Of a DNA stretch of 64,000 bases, positions 1 through 8,527 are shown piece after piece. This DNA is from JANNBN01 sp031385545 (lineage in GTDB: Bacteria; Actinomycetota; Acidimicrobiia; Acidimicrobiales; JANYDT01). How positions within the stretch are numbered: the stretch's first letter is position 1; each line of letters begins with the position of its first letter. The stretch covers positions 1 to 64,000 of the forward strand of contig JANNBN010000145.1 of assembly GCA_031385545.1 (NCBI GenBank), read 5' to 3'. A program made the position numbers and the translations under genes. Below the pieces are notes generated by a model. That model was not told the origin of the DNA. It did not search any database and worked only from the letters and a program-made list of their open reading frames with translations.

Positions 1-408
1 TACTTCTTCGACGCCGGAGTCTTTCGCACCATTCGGCCAAGGGGGCCGCCAGATCCCAGGAAGAGACCGACGGTGCCGCCATCGAAACGCTGGTGGCACA
101 AGATCTGCGCGCCACGAACGACTCATTGCAGCTCGGATTATCAGTTGTCGTTCTTGGCGAACCCGCTCTGGACACGAAGTGGACTTCGTGCTGTACGGCG
201 AACGCGGCCTTGTAGCCATCGAAGTCAAACGATCTTCGCAGTACAGAGAACAAGACCTCTCCGGGCTGCGGGTGTTCGGCGAGGACTACCCCGTAGCCAG
301 GCGATTCTTCTTCTACGGGGGAACCCCGAGTACCTGGTCGACGGCATCCGAGTTCTCCCGTTGGCGAACGCCCTCCCCGCTCTGCCAGCTCTCCTCTACG
401 GCGAGTAG
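1..408 (+). pseudogene. Frameshifted remnant of a DUF4143 ATP-binding protein (C-terminal part)
   Basis: The three frames together spell the C-terminal half of an AAA ATPase/DUF4143 protein. Frame 1 begins YFFDAGVFRTIRPRGP, frame 3 continues with GAAIETLVAQDLRA near 75-117, and frame 1 returns with YQLSF near 140. Frame 2 carries the nuclease-like core MDFVLYGERGLVAIEVKRS from 179, and frame 1 closes with EYLVDGIRVLPLANAL and a stop at 406-408. Intact relatives are single proteins of about 400 residues. At least four frame changes in 400 bases mean this copy is dead, unless the assembly is poor here. The 5' part lies outside the window. The family is usually uncharacterised and sometimes linked to toxin-antitoxin-like or selfish functions. 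Confidence 0.7.
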
Positions 409-693
409 GGACCATCTCGTCGCCCGAGTGTGATTGCTGGGGCGAGGGCGTGGCATACCTGAGCCTTTATTGAACGGGCAAGTTGGCGGAGGCCTCGGCG
501 ATGGTCAAGCGAGCGCACCGCGGCAAACAGTTCATGGGGACAGCGCAAACTAACCGGGCCTTTCCAAGTTTCGGTCACTACGGCCAAGGCGCAGACCGTT
601 ACCGACGTGGCAAAAGCGATCATGTGGGTGAACTGCAATCGACACCAGTCATGCCACGGCCCCGGCAATCGACATGGCAAGACGGGTGCGTCT
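409..693. other. Intergenic stretch without a recognisable gene
   Basis: Short open frames occur on both strands between the DUF4143 remnant and the protease gene. None has a convincing start, ribosome binding site or family resemblance. I see no tRNA, terminator or repeat here. Confidence 0.5.
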
Positions 694-1728
694 ATGGTCA
701 CGATGATGGCTGCGACGGACGCGGACCACGGCGATGCGTGGGATGACCTTTCGTTCGATGACGAGTTCATCGCGCAGGCTCGGATCAATGAACCTTCAGC
801 TCAGCAGCGCACCAGAGACGCCGAACGACGAGCCCGAGCCGAACACTTGCAGGGTCGGCTGCTGCATGAACGGCAAACCTCGGCTCGAACACAACGAAGA
901 AGCCGCCGCAGACGAAGGGCAAAGTCCTTGCTTGCCTTCGCGGTGTTTGCTGGGCTAGTCAGCGCCTTGGCCCTTGCCGCTCGCAACGACATCGGTCGGT
1001 CGACCGAGCTTGCCATTTATCAAGCGTGGGGCGGAGCCACGCCCACACCCACGCGTAGCGCTTCCTCGGCACCGCTCGGCAGGCCGCCCGTTGTCGACCC
1101 CACTGACGAGCCGCACGACTTCCTTGCAAGGCATCCCGATCAATCCCCCGTTGCTTACGACCCTTGTCGTCCGATTCATTACGTAACGAATACAGAGGCG
1201 GGTCCTCAGGGATCGGCAGTGCTTGTGACTGACGCACTCTCGCGGATCAGTGCGGCGACCGGCCTCCAATTCATCGACGATGGTCCAACCGACGAGCTAC
1301 CACTGATCAACCGCCGTGCCTTTCAGCCCGAACGCTACGGCGACAAGTGGGCGCCGGTGCTCATTGCCTGGACCAACCCCGCTGCGATTCCAGACCTCGC
1401 AGGGAGTATTGCGGGCGTTGGCGGAAGCAGCTCAGTCGGCAACGGCGACACCGCATCCCGAAGCGTCTACGTAACGGGCATCGTGTACCTCGACGGCCCG
1501 CAATTGGCACAAGCGCTTCGTGACTTCGCCACTGCCGACCAGGCAGAAGTCGGTCGGGCGAACGTCGAGGCAGTCCTCGTGCACGAACTTGGCCACCTAG
1601 TGGGCTTGCAGCACGTGGACGACACCACCCAGATCATGAACCCCGCCGCCGTCGCGACAAAACTGGGCAACGGTGATCGCACCGGGTTGGCGATGCTTGG
1701 CCGCGGCGCGTGCGTCGCGCTGCTCTGA
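694..1728 (+). CDS. Membrane-anchored matrixin-like zinc metalloprotease
   Basis: The C-terminal part contains the zincin signature HELGHLVGLQH followed by the Met-turn-like IMNP, as in the M10/matrixin group. The two first His and the last His should bind zinc, and the Glu is the catalytic base. The N-terminus is charged and cytoplasmic (about 80 residues, rich in Arg and Glu), followed by one membrane helix (SLLAFAVFAGLVSALALAA), so the catalytic domain should lie outside the membrane. A CRPIHYV segment after the helix is typical of related actinobacterial proteins. The start is uncertain: ATG codons at 694, 703 and 706 are all possible, none with a strong ribosome binding site, and an upstream in-frame ATG at 607 gives an atypical extension. 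Substrate unknown. Confidence 0.8.
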   Translation: MVTMMAATDADHGDAWDDLSFDDEFIAQARINEPSAQQRTRDAERRARAEHLQGRLLHERQTSARTQRRSRRRRRAKSLLAFAVFAGLVSALALAARNDIGRSTELAIYQAWGGATPTPTRSASSAPLGRPPVVDPTDEPHDFLARHPDQSPVAYDPCRPIHYVTNTEAGPQGSAVLVTDALSRISAATGLQFIDDGPTDELPLINRRAFQPERYGDKWAPVLIAWTNPAAIPDLAGSIAGVGGSSSVGNGDTASRSVYVTGIVYLDGPQLAQALRDFATADQAEVGRANVEAVLVHELGHLVGLQHVDDTTQIMNPAAVATKLGNGDRTGLAMLGRGACVALL

Positions 1729-1887
1729 CCCACGGCCGAATCGTCGGCCAATTGTGGATTCACGTGGTCTCAGGCCACCGGAGCCCACAATTTGCGCACT
1801 CAATCAACCTGAATGTCCCCACTCAGCAGAACTCGATTGCTTCCGGCAGAATTTGTGGCCAAGGAGTGGACCCTCAAGAGGAGAACT

Positions 1888-2373
1888 GTGAACGAAACAG
1901 AATCGCAACGCTTCGCGCGGCGGGGATGGGAAATAGCTGGCTTTCTAGGGTTCACGCCGTTGCTTCAGCTTGACGCGAAGTCCATCCCGAAGAGTCCAGG
2001 CGTCTACGCGGTCTTGCGAACGAAGCAGAGCGAGCCCGAGTTCCTTGCCATCAGCACAGGTGGACATTTCAAGGGCAAGGACCCAACGGTCGACATTGCC
2101 GTGTTGCAACCGAACTGGGTTCCGGACACGGACACTCTCTACATCGGGAAGGCGACTTCCCTCCACGCGCGGCTGGGGCAGTACGCCAAGTTCGGAGCGG
2201 GTCGACCCATCGGACATTGGGGCGGCCGGTACATCTGGCAGCTCGCCGACTCAGCCGAGGTACTCGCGTGTTGGCTACCGACCAGCGACAACCCAGCCTT
2301 CGTGGAATCACAACTCATTGCCCAGTTCGTCTCGCTCCACGGCATGCGGCCCTTCGCTAACCTCCGCGACTGA
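1888..2373 (+). CDS. Small GIY-YIG-like protein of unknown role
   Basis: The protein has about 161 residues. It shows GVYAVLR near residue 43 and LYIGKA near residue 86, followed by LHARLGQYAKFG. This is the two-part GIY-YIG pattern with the catalytic Arg-like position in the LHARL segment, and a Glu (FVESQLI) further on. It could be a nuclease domain similar to stand-alone GIY-YIG proteins found in many actinobacteria. I chose the GTG at 1888 because an AGAGGAGA ribosome binding site lies just upstream. An in-frame ATG at 1813 would add a poorly conserved stretch. The neighbours do not suggest a pathway. Confidence 0.6.
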   Translation: MNETESQRFARRGWEIAGFLGFTPLLQLDAKSIPKSPGVYAVLRTKQSEPEFLAISTGGHFKGKDPTVDIAVLQPNWVPDTDTLYIGKATSLHARLGQYAKFGAGRPIGHWGGRYIWQLADSAEVLACWLPTSDNPAFVESQLIAQFVSLHGMRPFANLRD

Positions 2374-2406
2374 AACGGGCACCAACTGCCGATCCGTACA
2401 CTCGGG

Positions 2407-2976
2407 ATGGTGACCGCAGCAGCCGACTCAGACTCTCCAGCCGAACCAGCGGCGTCGGGAAACCCAACCAACGCTCGCCCCAGCGAACAACAAGGCACCC
2501 CGCTACGCCTCGGTGTGCTCGGCTGCGCTGGCATCGCCCGAGGGTTCGTGAGGGACACACAAGACATGGCGACAGCAACGACCGTCGCCGTGGCCAGCCG
2601 AGGCCGGGCCAAAGCCGACGAGTTCGCCTCGACTTTCAACATTCCGCGCGCATACGGTTCCTACGAGACCCTCGTGGCCGACCCCGACGTGGACGCCATC
2701 TACATCCCGTTGCCGAACACCATGCATGCCGAGTGGGCGGTGCGAGCGGCCGAAGCCGGCAAACACATCCTCTGCGAGAAGCCCCTCGCCAGGGGCAGCA
2801 ATCACGGCGGACAACGGGCCCTCACGACGACGAGGGAGGCGGGAGCGATCGGCCGCGGGACCAACACTCTCAGATGGCGACAGCAGGAAAGACTCATCGA
2901 CACAGTTGACTCGCCACTAGCGACCCCGCAACCCTCGTGCTCAGCCCACACGGACACGGTGCTTCACCGCACCTAA
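2407..2976 (+). pseudogene. Truncated Gfo/Idh/MocA-family oxidoreductase (NAD-binding part only)
   Basis: Residues 33 to about 130 form a good Rossmann domain of the Gfo/Idh/MocA family: LRLGVLGCAGIARGF, then DVDAIYIPLPNTMHAEW and GKHILCEKPLA. That is where family members carry the catalytic Lys of the EKP motif. After this the homology stops. The last 60 residues are low-complexity and the C-terminal substrate-binding domain (about 200 residues in intact enzymes) is missing. The frame ends 10 bases before acdS. It is most likely a deletion remnant. A stand-alone NAD-binding fragment is conceivable but unlikely. Confidence 0.65.
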
Positions 2977-2986
2977 TCTGAGGCTC

Positions 2987-4003
2987 ATGAACCTCGACAA
3001 ATTCGAACGGTATCCACTCACGTTCGGGGCGACACCGATTGAACACCTCCCCCGCCTCACCGACGCACTTGGCGGGAAGGTGCAGATCTACGCCAAGCGG
3101 GACGACTGCAACTCGGGCCTGGCGATGGGTGGCAACAAGCTGCGCAAGCTCGAATACATCGTTCCCGATGCCATCAAGTCCGGCGCAGACACGCTGGTCT
3201 CCATCGGCGGCGTGCAGTCCAACCACACCCGCATGGTTGCAGCCACAGCAGCGAAGATCGGCATGAAGTGTGTGGTCATCCAAGAGAAATGGGTGCCGCA
3301 TTACGACGCCGTGTACGACCGGGTCGGCAACATACTCATGACACGGCTGATGGGGGCAGACAGCCGCATGGTCGATGACGGTTTCGACATCGGCATCCGC
3401 AAAAGTTGGGAAGACGCCATGCAGTCCGTGCGTGAAGCCGGTGGTGTTCCCTACGGCATTCCGGCAGGAGCATCGGTACACAAGTTCGGCGGACTGGGCT
3501 ACGTCGGCTTCGCCGAAGAAGTACGCGCGCAGGAGAAGGAGCTTGGATTTTCCTTCGACTACATCATCGTATGTGTGGTGACGGGTTCTACCCAGGCGGG
3601 GATGATCGTCGGGTTCGCCGAGGACAATCGCGCCGATCGGGTCATCGGCATCGACGCATCCGGCACCCTCGACCAGACCCGCGCGCAGGTACGCCAGATC
3701 GTCGACCACACAGCGGAACTCGTCGAACTCGGCCGCACGGTACGCGACGACGAGATCGTGATCAACCCCGACTACGCCTACCCCGCATACGGCGTGCCGT
3801 CCGACGAGACCAACGACGCAATCCGCCTGGCTGCCCGCACCGAGGCGATGATCACCGACCCGGTCTACGAGGGCAAATCCATGCAGGGCATGATCGACCT
3901 CACCCGCAAAGGGTTCTTCCCCGAGGGCTCACGGGTGCTCTACGCCCACCTCGGCGGCGCACCAGCCATCAACGGCTACAGCTACTACTACAAGGAAGGC
4001 TGA
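2987..4003 (+). CDS. acdS: 1-aminocyclopropane-1-carboxylate deaminase
   Basis: This PLP enzyme (fold type II) cleaves ACC, the ethylene precursor of plants, to 2-oxobutanoate and ammonia. Its 338 residues match the family length, and numbering agrees with the Pseudomonas enzyme. K51 in GGNKLRKLEY binds PLP. S78, N79 and H80 lie in VQSNH. Y268 and Y294 are present, and the discriminating pair E295 (in PVYEGKSM) and L322 (in AHLGG) separates true ACC deaminase from D-cysteine desulfhydrase. No dedicated Lrp-type regulator is adjacent. A perfect hairpin terminator follows at 4068. It may supply nitrogen or act on D-amino acids or ACC released by algae or plants (inference). Confidence 0.95.
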   Translation: MNLDKFERYPLTFGATPIEHLPRLTDALGGKVQIYAKRDDCNSGLAMGGNKLRKLEYIVPDAIKSGADTLVSIGGVQSNHTRMVAATAAKIGMKCVVIQEKWVPHYDAVYDRVGNILMTRLMGADSRMVDDGFDIGIRKSWEDAMQSVREAGGVPYGIPAGASVHKFGGLGYVGFAEEVRAQEKELGFSFDYIIVCVVTGSTQAGMIVGFAEDNRADRVIGIDASGTLDQTRAQVRQIVDHTAELVELGRTVRDDEIVINPDYAYPAYGVPSDETNDAIRLAARTEAMITDPVYEGKSMQGMIDLTRKGFFPEGSRVLYAHLGGAPAINGYSYYYKEG

Positions 4004-4067
4004 CACACCACGGCGCCGCTTCGCTCCGGGGCTGAACCGCGCGTGACTCGCTGAGCGGAGGAAATCA

Positions 4068-4091
4068 AAAACCGGTCCGAAGACCGGTTTT
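4068..4091. terminator. Bidirectional hairpin terminator between acdS and tRNA-Glu
   Basis: A perfect 10-bp inverted repeat AAAACCGGTC / GACCGGTTTT encloses a CGAA loop. The A/T ends give a short U run on either strand. It can end acdS transcripts on the plus strand and tRNA transcripts on the minus strand. Confidence 0.8.
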
Positions 4092-4108
4092 GACGCGTAC
4101 TGCCGTAG

Positions 4109-4181
4109 CAGCCCCAACGGGATTCGAACCCGTGTCTCCACCTTGAGAGGGTGATGTCCTAGGCCCCTAGACGATGGGGCC
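4109..4181 (-). tRNA. tRNA-Glu (anticodon CTC)
   Basis: Read on the minus strand this is a 73-nt cloverleaf. The acceptor arm GGCCCCA pairs with TGGGGCT (one G-U), the D-arm is ATCGTCTAGGGG, the anticodon loop is CTCTCAA with CTC at 34-36, and the T-loop is GGTTCGAATCC. The discriminator base is G. CCA is not encoded. It lies 61 nt downstream of tRNA-Gln on the same strand, and gltX is the third gene upstream. Confidence 0.95.
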
Positions 4182-4242
4182 AGGGTAGATGATACGTATT
4201 CAGCTGTGAGATGAGCGCAACCTTGCGAGTGCGTTCACTTCG

Positions 4243-4314
4243 TTGGGGAATAGGGACTCGAACCCCAAATAACAGAATCAGAATCTGTTGTGTTGCCAAT
4301 TACACCATTCCCCA
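4243..4314 (-). tRNA. tRNA-Gln (anticodon CTG)
   Basis: This is a 72-nt cloverleaf on the minus strand. The acceptor TGGGGAA pairs with TTCCCCA, and the first base is U as is usual for tRNA-Gln. The anticodon stem ACAGA/TCTGT encloses the loop TTCTGAT with CTG at 34-36. The T-loop is GGTTCGAGTCC and the discriminator is A. It sits between the DUF218 gene and tRNA-Glu, all reading the same way. Confidence 0.95.
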
Positions 4315-4370
4315 AAGGGCGACACGTACTGTAGCGGACCGACACGGCGCAGCGAAACGGGTACTTCACC

Positions 4371-5006
4371 TCACCGGCCACGGGTGAACTGCGTGACCCT
4401 GCGGAAACCCACGAGACGGCCCACAGCCACAGCCGCTGACTCTGTGATCATCCGGTGAAGGGGTTGAGCCGAGTCCGACGGAACCGGCGACACATAGGCC
4501 TGCAACCCAACCTCGCGTGCCACCGCTCTTGCTCTCGCAGCGTGATAGCCGTCGGTGACGATGAGCACGGTCCACACCCCCTCACGGCTGAGGAACCGCT
4601 GCGATGCAGCGAGCGACTCGTAGGTGTCACGGCCCTGCACCTCGCGACGGATACGCGCATCGGGCACGCCGTTGCGGATGAGGTACTTCGCCGACGCAGC
4701 AGCCTCGGTGGTGCTGTCGCTCTTCTGCCGTCCACCGGTGACGATGATGAGCCGAGCGTTGCCCTCTTTGTACAGCACCAGCGCGTGATCGAGGCGGGCC
4801 TGCAACACAGGCGAGGGCTTGCCGTTGTACTGCGCTGCGCCCAGCACCACGATGGCCTGCACCTGGCGGCGTTCGTCTCGGCTGGACGCAACCCACACCG
4901 ACGCCGCAGCGCTGATCAGGTAGATCACGATTACCAGTGCGGCAACGCGCTTGACCCACCACCAGGGCGACAGCATGCGCCCGAAACCGAAGAGCGGTAT
5001 GCGCAC
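4371..5006 (-). CDS. DUF218 (YdcF/SanA-like) membrane protein
   Basis: The protein has 211 residues with one N-terminal membrane helix (VAALVIVIYLISAAASVWV). The DUF218 core follows: AIVVLGAAQYNGKPSPVL, then LIIVTGGRQ and TYESLAAS, then VLIVTDGYHAARA. Conserved Asp, Gly and His residues of the domain are present. Relatives such as SanA affect envelope integrity, and the biochemical activity is not settled. The gene starts 3 bases after the gltX stop, so it is probably co-transcribed and translationally coupled with gltX. Confidence 0.85.
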   Translation of the reverse strand: MRIPLFGFGRMLSPWWWVKRVAALVIVIYLISAAASVWVASSRDERRQVQAIVVLGAAQYNGKPSPVLQARLDHALVLYKEGNARLIIVTGGRQKSDSTTEAAASAKYLIRNGVPDARIRREVQGRDTYESLAASQRFLSREGVWTVLIVTDGYHAARARAVAREVGLQAYVSPVPSDSAQPLHRMITESAAVAVGRLVGFRRVTQFTRGR

Positions 5007-5009
5007 AGA

Positions 5010-6488
5010 TCAACCAGTTTGGCGAGCCGCCAGCACGCGCTGCATGGTCTCGTTCCGGCCCAGCACCTCGAGACTCTCGAACAGCGGCAGCCCGACCGTG
5101 CGACCCGAGACGGCGACGCGAATTGGGGCCTGCGCTTTACCGAGTTTCAGTTCGTTGGCGACGCCGATGCGCTCAACGAGTGACTTCAATGCGTCGGACG
5201 TCCACTCGACGCTTGGTGCCTCGTTCAGGAACCCGTCGAGCATCGCGCTGGAGCCCGGCGCGTCCATCGTTTTGGCCCACGCAGCCTCGTCTCGCGGTGT
5301 CACGACGTACAGAAAATCGACGAGTGCCGGCACATCGGACAGCAGGCGCGCCCGGTCTTGTACGTGGGGCGCGATCGCACGGAACACCGTCTCGTTGAAG
5401 GCATCAGGCGGGAAGGCCCCGGGCAACGTGACTGGCTCTTGACCCTCGGCTAACCCTGCAGCCGTTGGCAGCGGGCCGTTGATCGGGTTGAGCGGGCCGG
5501 TGAGATATGGGCGCGCTGCATCGGTGAACTCGTCGATGGTCATGGCACGGATGTACTCGCCGTTGAAAGCACAGAGCTTGGCGATGTCGAACATCGCCGA
5601 CGCTTTGTGCACGCCCTCCAACCGGAACTCGGCGGTCATCTGAGCGAGGGTCTTGATCTCCACTTCGTCGGGCGGCGTCCATCCGAGCAGCGCCAGGTAG
5701 TTCGCCATCGCCGGGGCGAGGATGCCCTGCGTGCGGAAGTCTTCGACGGCAACCTTGTCACGGCGCTTCGACAGCTTCTTGCGCTGCTCGTTGACGATCA
5801 CCGGCAGATGCGCAAACACCGGCAGCGCCACATCGGGCGACAATGCCTGCCACAGCAGGACAGCCTTCGGAGTGTTCGGCAGATGTTCTTCAGCACGCAC
5901 CACGTGGCTGATGCGCATGTCGATGTCGTCCACCACGTTGGCGAGCAAGAACATGAAGCCTCCTGCCGTGCGACGGATGACGAAGTCTTCGATGAGCGAG
6001 TTCTCGAACTGCGGCTCGCCGCGGATGAGATCGATCACCGTGGTGATGCCTTCGTCGGGAGTGCGGAACCGGACCGCACCTGTGGTGAGACCTCGGCCTC
6101 GGCAGAACCCGTCGTAGCCGCGCCCTTCGCCTTGCTTGCCGTGGGCAGTGATGTTGCGGGCACGGGAATCGTCGGCGGTGCAGGTGCAGAAGTATGCGCG
6201 CTTTGCATCGAGCAGCTGCTGCACCGCGGCAGCGTAGAGGTGAGTGCGCTCGCTCTGGAAGTACGGACCTTCGTCCCAGTCGACCCCGACCCATCGCATG
6301 GCGTCTTGAATGCCCTGCGTCCACTCGTCCCGGTTGCGTTCGGTGTCGGTGTCTTCGATACGCAGCACAAACGTGCCACCGGTCTTGCGGGCGATGAACC
6401 AGTTGAACAGCGCGGTGCGCGCCCCGCCGACGTGGAAGTAGCCAGTAGGCGACGGAGCAAAACGGAGACGGGGCGGTTGGTCAGTCAT
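5010..6488 (-). CDS. gltX: Glutamyl-tRNA synthetase
   Basis: This class I aminoacyl-tRNA synthetase has 492 residues. The HIGH motif appears as FHVGGART near residue 18 and the KMSKS motif as KKLSKRRD near residue 247. The FAPSPTG start, the RIEDTD element and the HVVRAEEHLPNTPK segment are typical of bacterial GluRS. The helical anticodon-binding domain fills the C-terminus. In bacteria without GlnRS this enzyme also charges tRNA-Gln with Glu for later amidation. The two cognate tRNA genes lie just downstream on the same strand. A large palindromic repeat fills the upstream region. Confidence 0.97.
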   Translation of the reverse strand: MTDQPPRLRFAPSPTGYFHVGGARTALFNWFIARKTGGTFVLRIEDTDTERNRDEWTQGIQDAMRWVGVDWDEGPYFQSERTHLYAAAVQQLLDAKRAYFCTCTADDSRARNITAHGKQGEGRGYDGFCRGRGLTTGAVRFRTPDEGITTVIDLIRGEPQFENSLIEDFVIRRTAGGFMFLLANVVDDIDMRISHVVRAEEHLPNTPKAVLLWQALSPDVALPVFAHLPVIVNEQRKKLSKRRDKVAVEDFRTQGILAPAMANYLALLGWTPPDEVEIKTLAQMTAEFRLEGVHKASAMFDIAKLCAFNGEYIRAMTIDEFTDAARPYLTGPLNPINGPLPTAAGLAEGQEPVTLPGAFPPDAFNETVFRAIAPHVQDRARLLSDVPALVDFLYVVTPRDEAAWAKTMDAPGSSAMLDGFLNEAPSVEWTSDALKSLVERIGVANELKLGKAQAPIRVAVSGRTVGLPLFESLEVLGRNETMQRVLAARQTG

Positions 6489-6571
6489 GACCCGGCCAGG
6501 CTACCGGCCAACTTCGCCCATCCGACCAAACCCCCACACGGCAAACCCCGCCGACCCAACCACCCCCACAG

Positions 6572-6677
6572 ACGCGCAACTCGCCCATCACATACGCGCA
6601 ACTCGGCCAAAACGGGCCGAAAATCTGCCCATTTTGGCCGAGTTGTGTGGGTTTTGGCCCCGAGTTGCGCGTATGTG
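6572..6677. repeat. Nested inverted repeat, unit CACATACGCGCAACTCG
   Basis: A 17-bp arm at 6589-6605 is perfectly complementary to 6661-6677. A second partial copy of the left unit lies at 6572-6583. The left arm also continues as AACTCGGCCAAAA (6600-6612), which pairs with TTTTGGCCGAGTT at 6632-6644, so two alternative stems compete for it. The element lies between the end of leuA and the start of gltX. The same unit recurs at 9870-9977. It could act as a terminator without a strong U run, or as a dispersed palindromic repeat. Confidence 0.75.
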
Positions 6678-6713
6678 GGTTGTGTTGCTGCCCGCCCCCG
6701 GGACGTCGAGGCG

Positions 6714-8414
6714 TCAGGCGAAGTCGTGGCGGTTGAGCGCCGACAACAGGGCCTTGAACGATGCGTTGAGGATGGAGGCGTCTTCGCCGACACCCCACTT
6801 CACGCCCTCGGGCCCTGTAGTTTCCAGGTAGCAGACCGCCATCGAATCAGCCCCGGCCGATTTGGAGTGCTCGTGGTAGTCGACCACGTCGATGATGAAC
6901 CCAAGGTCGTTGCGAATGGCGTGGGTGAACGCGTCGATGGGACCGTTACCCTCGCCACTGATGGTCTTGTGCTCGTCGTCGATGATCAACTGTGCGGTGA
7001 CCCTAGCCCGGTCGCCGTGCTCGCCGGTCGAGGTTGAGGTCTCATGGCTGATCAGTCGCACACGCGACTTCTCGGGGAGATACTCCTGCTGGAACTTGTC
7101 CCACATCGCACCCGGTGTGATCACCGTGCCGGTGTCCTCGGTGATCGACTGGATCGTCTTCGAGAACTCGACCTGCAAGCGCCGAGGCAGCTCGAAGCCG
7201 TGCTCGGCCTCCATGATGTAGGCCACGCCACCCTTGCCGGATTGGCTGTTGACGCGGATGACAGCCTCGTACGTGCGACCGACGTGCGCCGGGTCGATGG
7301 GCAAATACGGCACGCCCCACTCGCTGTAATCCGTGGGATGGCTGAGCGCAGCGAACCCCTTCTTGATGGCGTCCTGATGCGAACCAGAGAACGACGTGTA
7401 AACAAGGTCGCCCGCATAAGCATGGCGCTCGTGCACTGGCAGGCGGTTGCAGTACTCGGCAACTCGACGCAGGTTGTCGATGTTGGAAATATCTAGTCCG
7501 GGATCGACGCCCTGCGCGAACAGGTTGAGCGCAACGTTGACCAGGTCCAGGTTGCCCGTGCGTTCGCCGTTGCCGAACAACGTGCCTTCGATGCGGTCCG
7601 CGCCGGCCATCATGCCGAGCTCTGACGCAGCCACGCCCGTGCCTCGGTCGTTGTGCGGGTGCAGCGAAATGAGCACGCTGTCGCGCCGATCGACGTTGCG
7701 GCCGAAGTACTCGATCATGTCCGCATAGAGGTTGGGGGTGGACATCTCGACGGTAGCCGGCAGGTTGAGGATCAGCGGACGATCAGGCGACGGATCGACC
7801 TGCGCAATGACGGCGTTGCAGATCTCCAACGCGTAGTCGATCTCGGTGCCGGTGAAGCTCTCTGGCGAGTACTCGTAGCGGACATTCGAGCCCTGCGGCA
7901 TGCCATCCTCGTAGCGCTGGCACAACCGCGCTGCCTGTGTCGCAATCCCTGTGATGCCGTCCTTGTCCAGGCCGAACACCACGCGTCGCTGCAACGTGGA
8001 CGTGGAGTTGTAGAAGTGCACAATTGCGTTCGGCACGCCCGCCAGCGATTCGTATGTGCGCTGAATAAGTTCTTCGCGGCACTGCACCAGCACCTGGATG
8101 GTGACGTCGTCGGGGATGAGGTCTTCCACGACCAACTGGCGCACGAAATCGAAGTCCGGCTGGCTGGCCGACGGAAAACCGACCTCGATCTCTTTGAACC
8201 CCATCTGCACCAGGGTGTTGAACATGCGCAGCTTGCGGGCCGGGTCCATCGGGTCGATGAGTGCCTGGTTGCCGTCACGAAGGTCGACCGAGCACCACAG
8301 CGGAGCCTTGGTGATACGGGTGTCCGGCCAGGTGCGATCAGCAAGTTCAACCCGAGGGTACGGGCGGTACTTGTCGAACGGCATCTGCTTGGGGGCGACG
8401 TTTGCGGGTGGCAT
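6714..8414 (-). CDS. leuA: 2-isopropylmalate synthase
   Basis: The enzyme condenses acetyl-CoA with 2-oxoisovalerate, the first committed step of leucine synthesis. The long actinobacterial form (about 566 residues) is present: CSVDLRDGNQAL near the N-terminus with the metal-binding Asp, LHPHNDRGTG with metal-binding His, GNGERTGNLD, and a C-terminal LeuA-type regulatory domain (SGEGNGPIDA) for leucine feedback. I chose the ATG at 8414 (MPPANVAPKQMPFDKY). Upstream in-frame codons overlap the attenuator. The leader at 8466-8596 indicates control by leucyl-tRNA supply. Confidence 0.96.
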   Translation of the reverse strand: MPPANVAPKQMPFDKYRPYPRVELADRTWPDTRITKAPLWCSVDLRDGNQALIDPMDPARKLRMFNTLVQMGFKEIEVGFPSASQPDFDFVRQLVVEDLIPDDVTIQVLVQCREELIQRTYESLAGVPNAIVHFYNSTSTLQRRVVFGLDKDGITGIATQAARLCQRYEDGMPQGSNVRYEYSPESFTGTEIDYALEICNAVIAQVDPSPDRPLILNLPATVEMSTPNLYADMIEYFGRNVDRRDSVLISLHPHNDRGTGVAASELGMMAGADRIEGTLFGNGERTGNLDLVNVALNLFAQGVDPGLDISNIDNLRRVAEYCNRLPVHERHAYAGDLVYTSFSGSHQDAIKKGFAALSHPTDYSEWGVPYLPIDPAHVGRTYEAVIRVNSQSGKGGVAYIMEAEHGFELPRRLQVEFSKTIQSITEDTGTVITPGAMWDKFQQEYLPEKSRVRLISHETSTSTGEHGDRARVTAQLIIDDEHKTISGEGNGPIDAFTHAIRNDLGFIIDVVDYHEHSKSAGADSMAVCYLETTGPEGVKWGVGEDASILNASFKALLSALNRHDFA

Positions 8415-8465
8415 GTGAGTGACTTTCCGGTGCGGCTGGGTGCGGGGAGAAACTACTGGGGAAAC

Positions 8466-8499
8466 AAAAAACCCCCGGGCCACGAGGGCACGAGGGTTT
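8466..8499 (-). terminator. Intrinsic terminator (attenuator) in the leuA leader
   Basis: On the minus strand AAACCCTCG pairs with CGGGGGTTT around a 13-nt loop, followed immediately by a run of U residues (TTTTTT). It lies 52 bases before the leuA start, after the leader peptide and its hairpin. This is the expected place for a Leu-responsive attenuator. Confidence 0.85.
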
Positions 8500-8500
8500 G

Positions 8501-8527
8501 GACGAACGTCCTATGTGGACATTCGTC
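8501..8527 (-). promoter_or_regulatory. Pause/antiterminator hairpin of the leuA leader
   Basis: Two 11-nt arms, GACGAATGTCC and GGACGTTCGTC on the minus strand, pair with a single mismatch around ACATA. The first arm starts at the last base of the leader-peptide stop codon. A ribosome stalled at the Leu codons upstream would influence whether this stem or the following terminator forms. Confidence 0.7.

Noticed and set aside
4109..4314. tRNA genes as an integration site of a mobile element
   Set aside because: No integrase, direct repeat of a tRNA 3' end or foreign gene block adjoins them.
5607..7037. Open frame of 476 codons antisense to gltX and leuA
   Set aside because: It spans two well-supported genes and the palindromic gap. 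No domain is visible.
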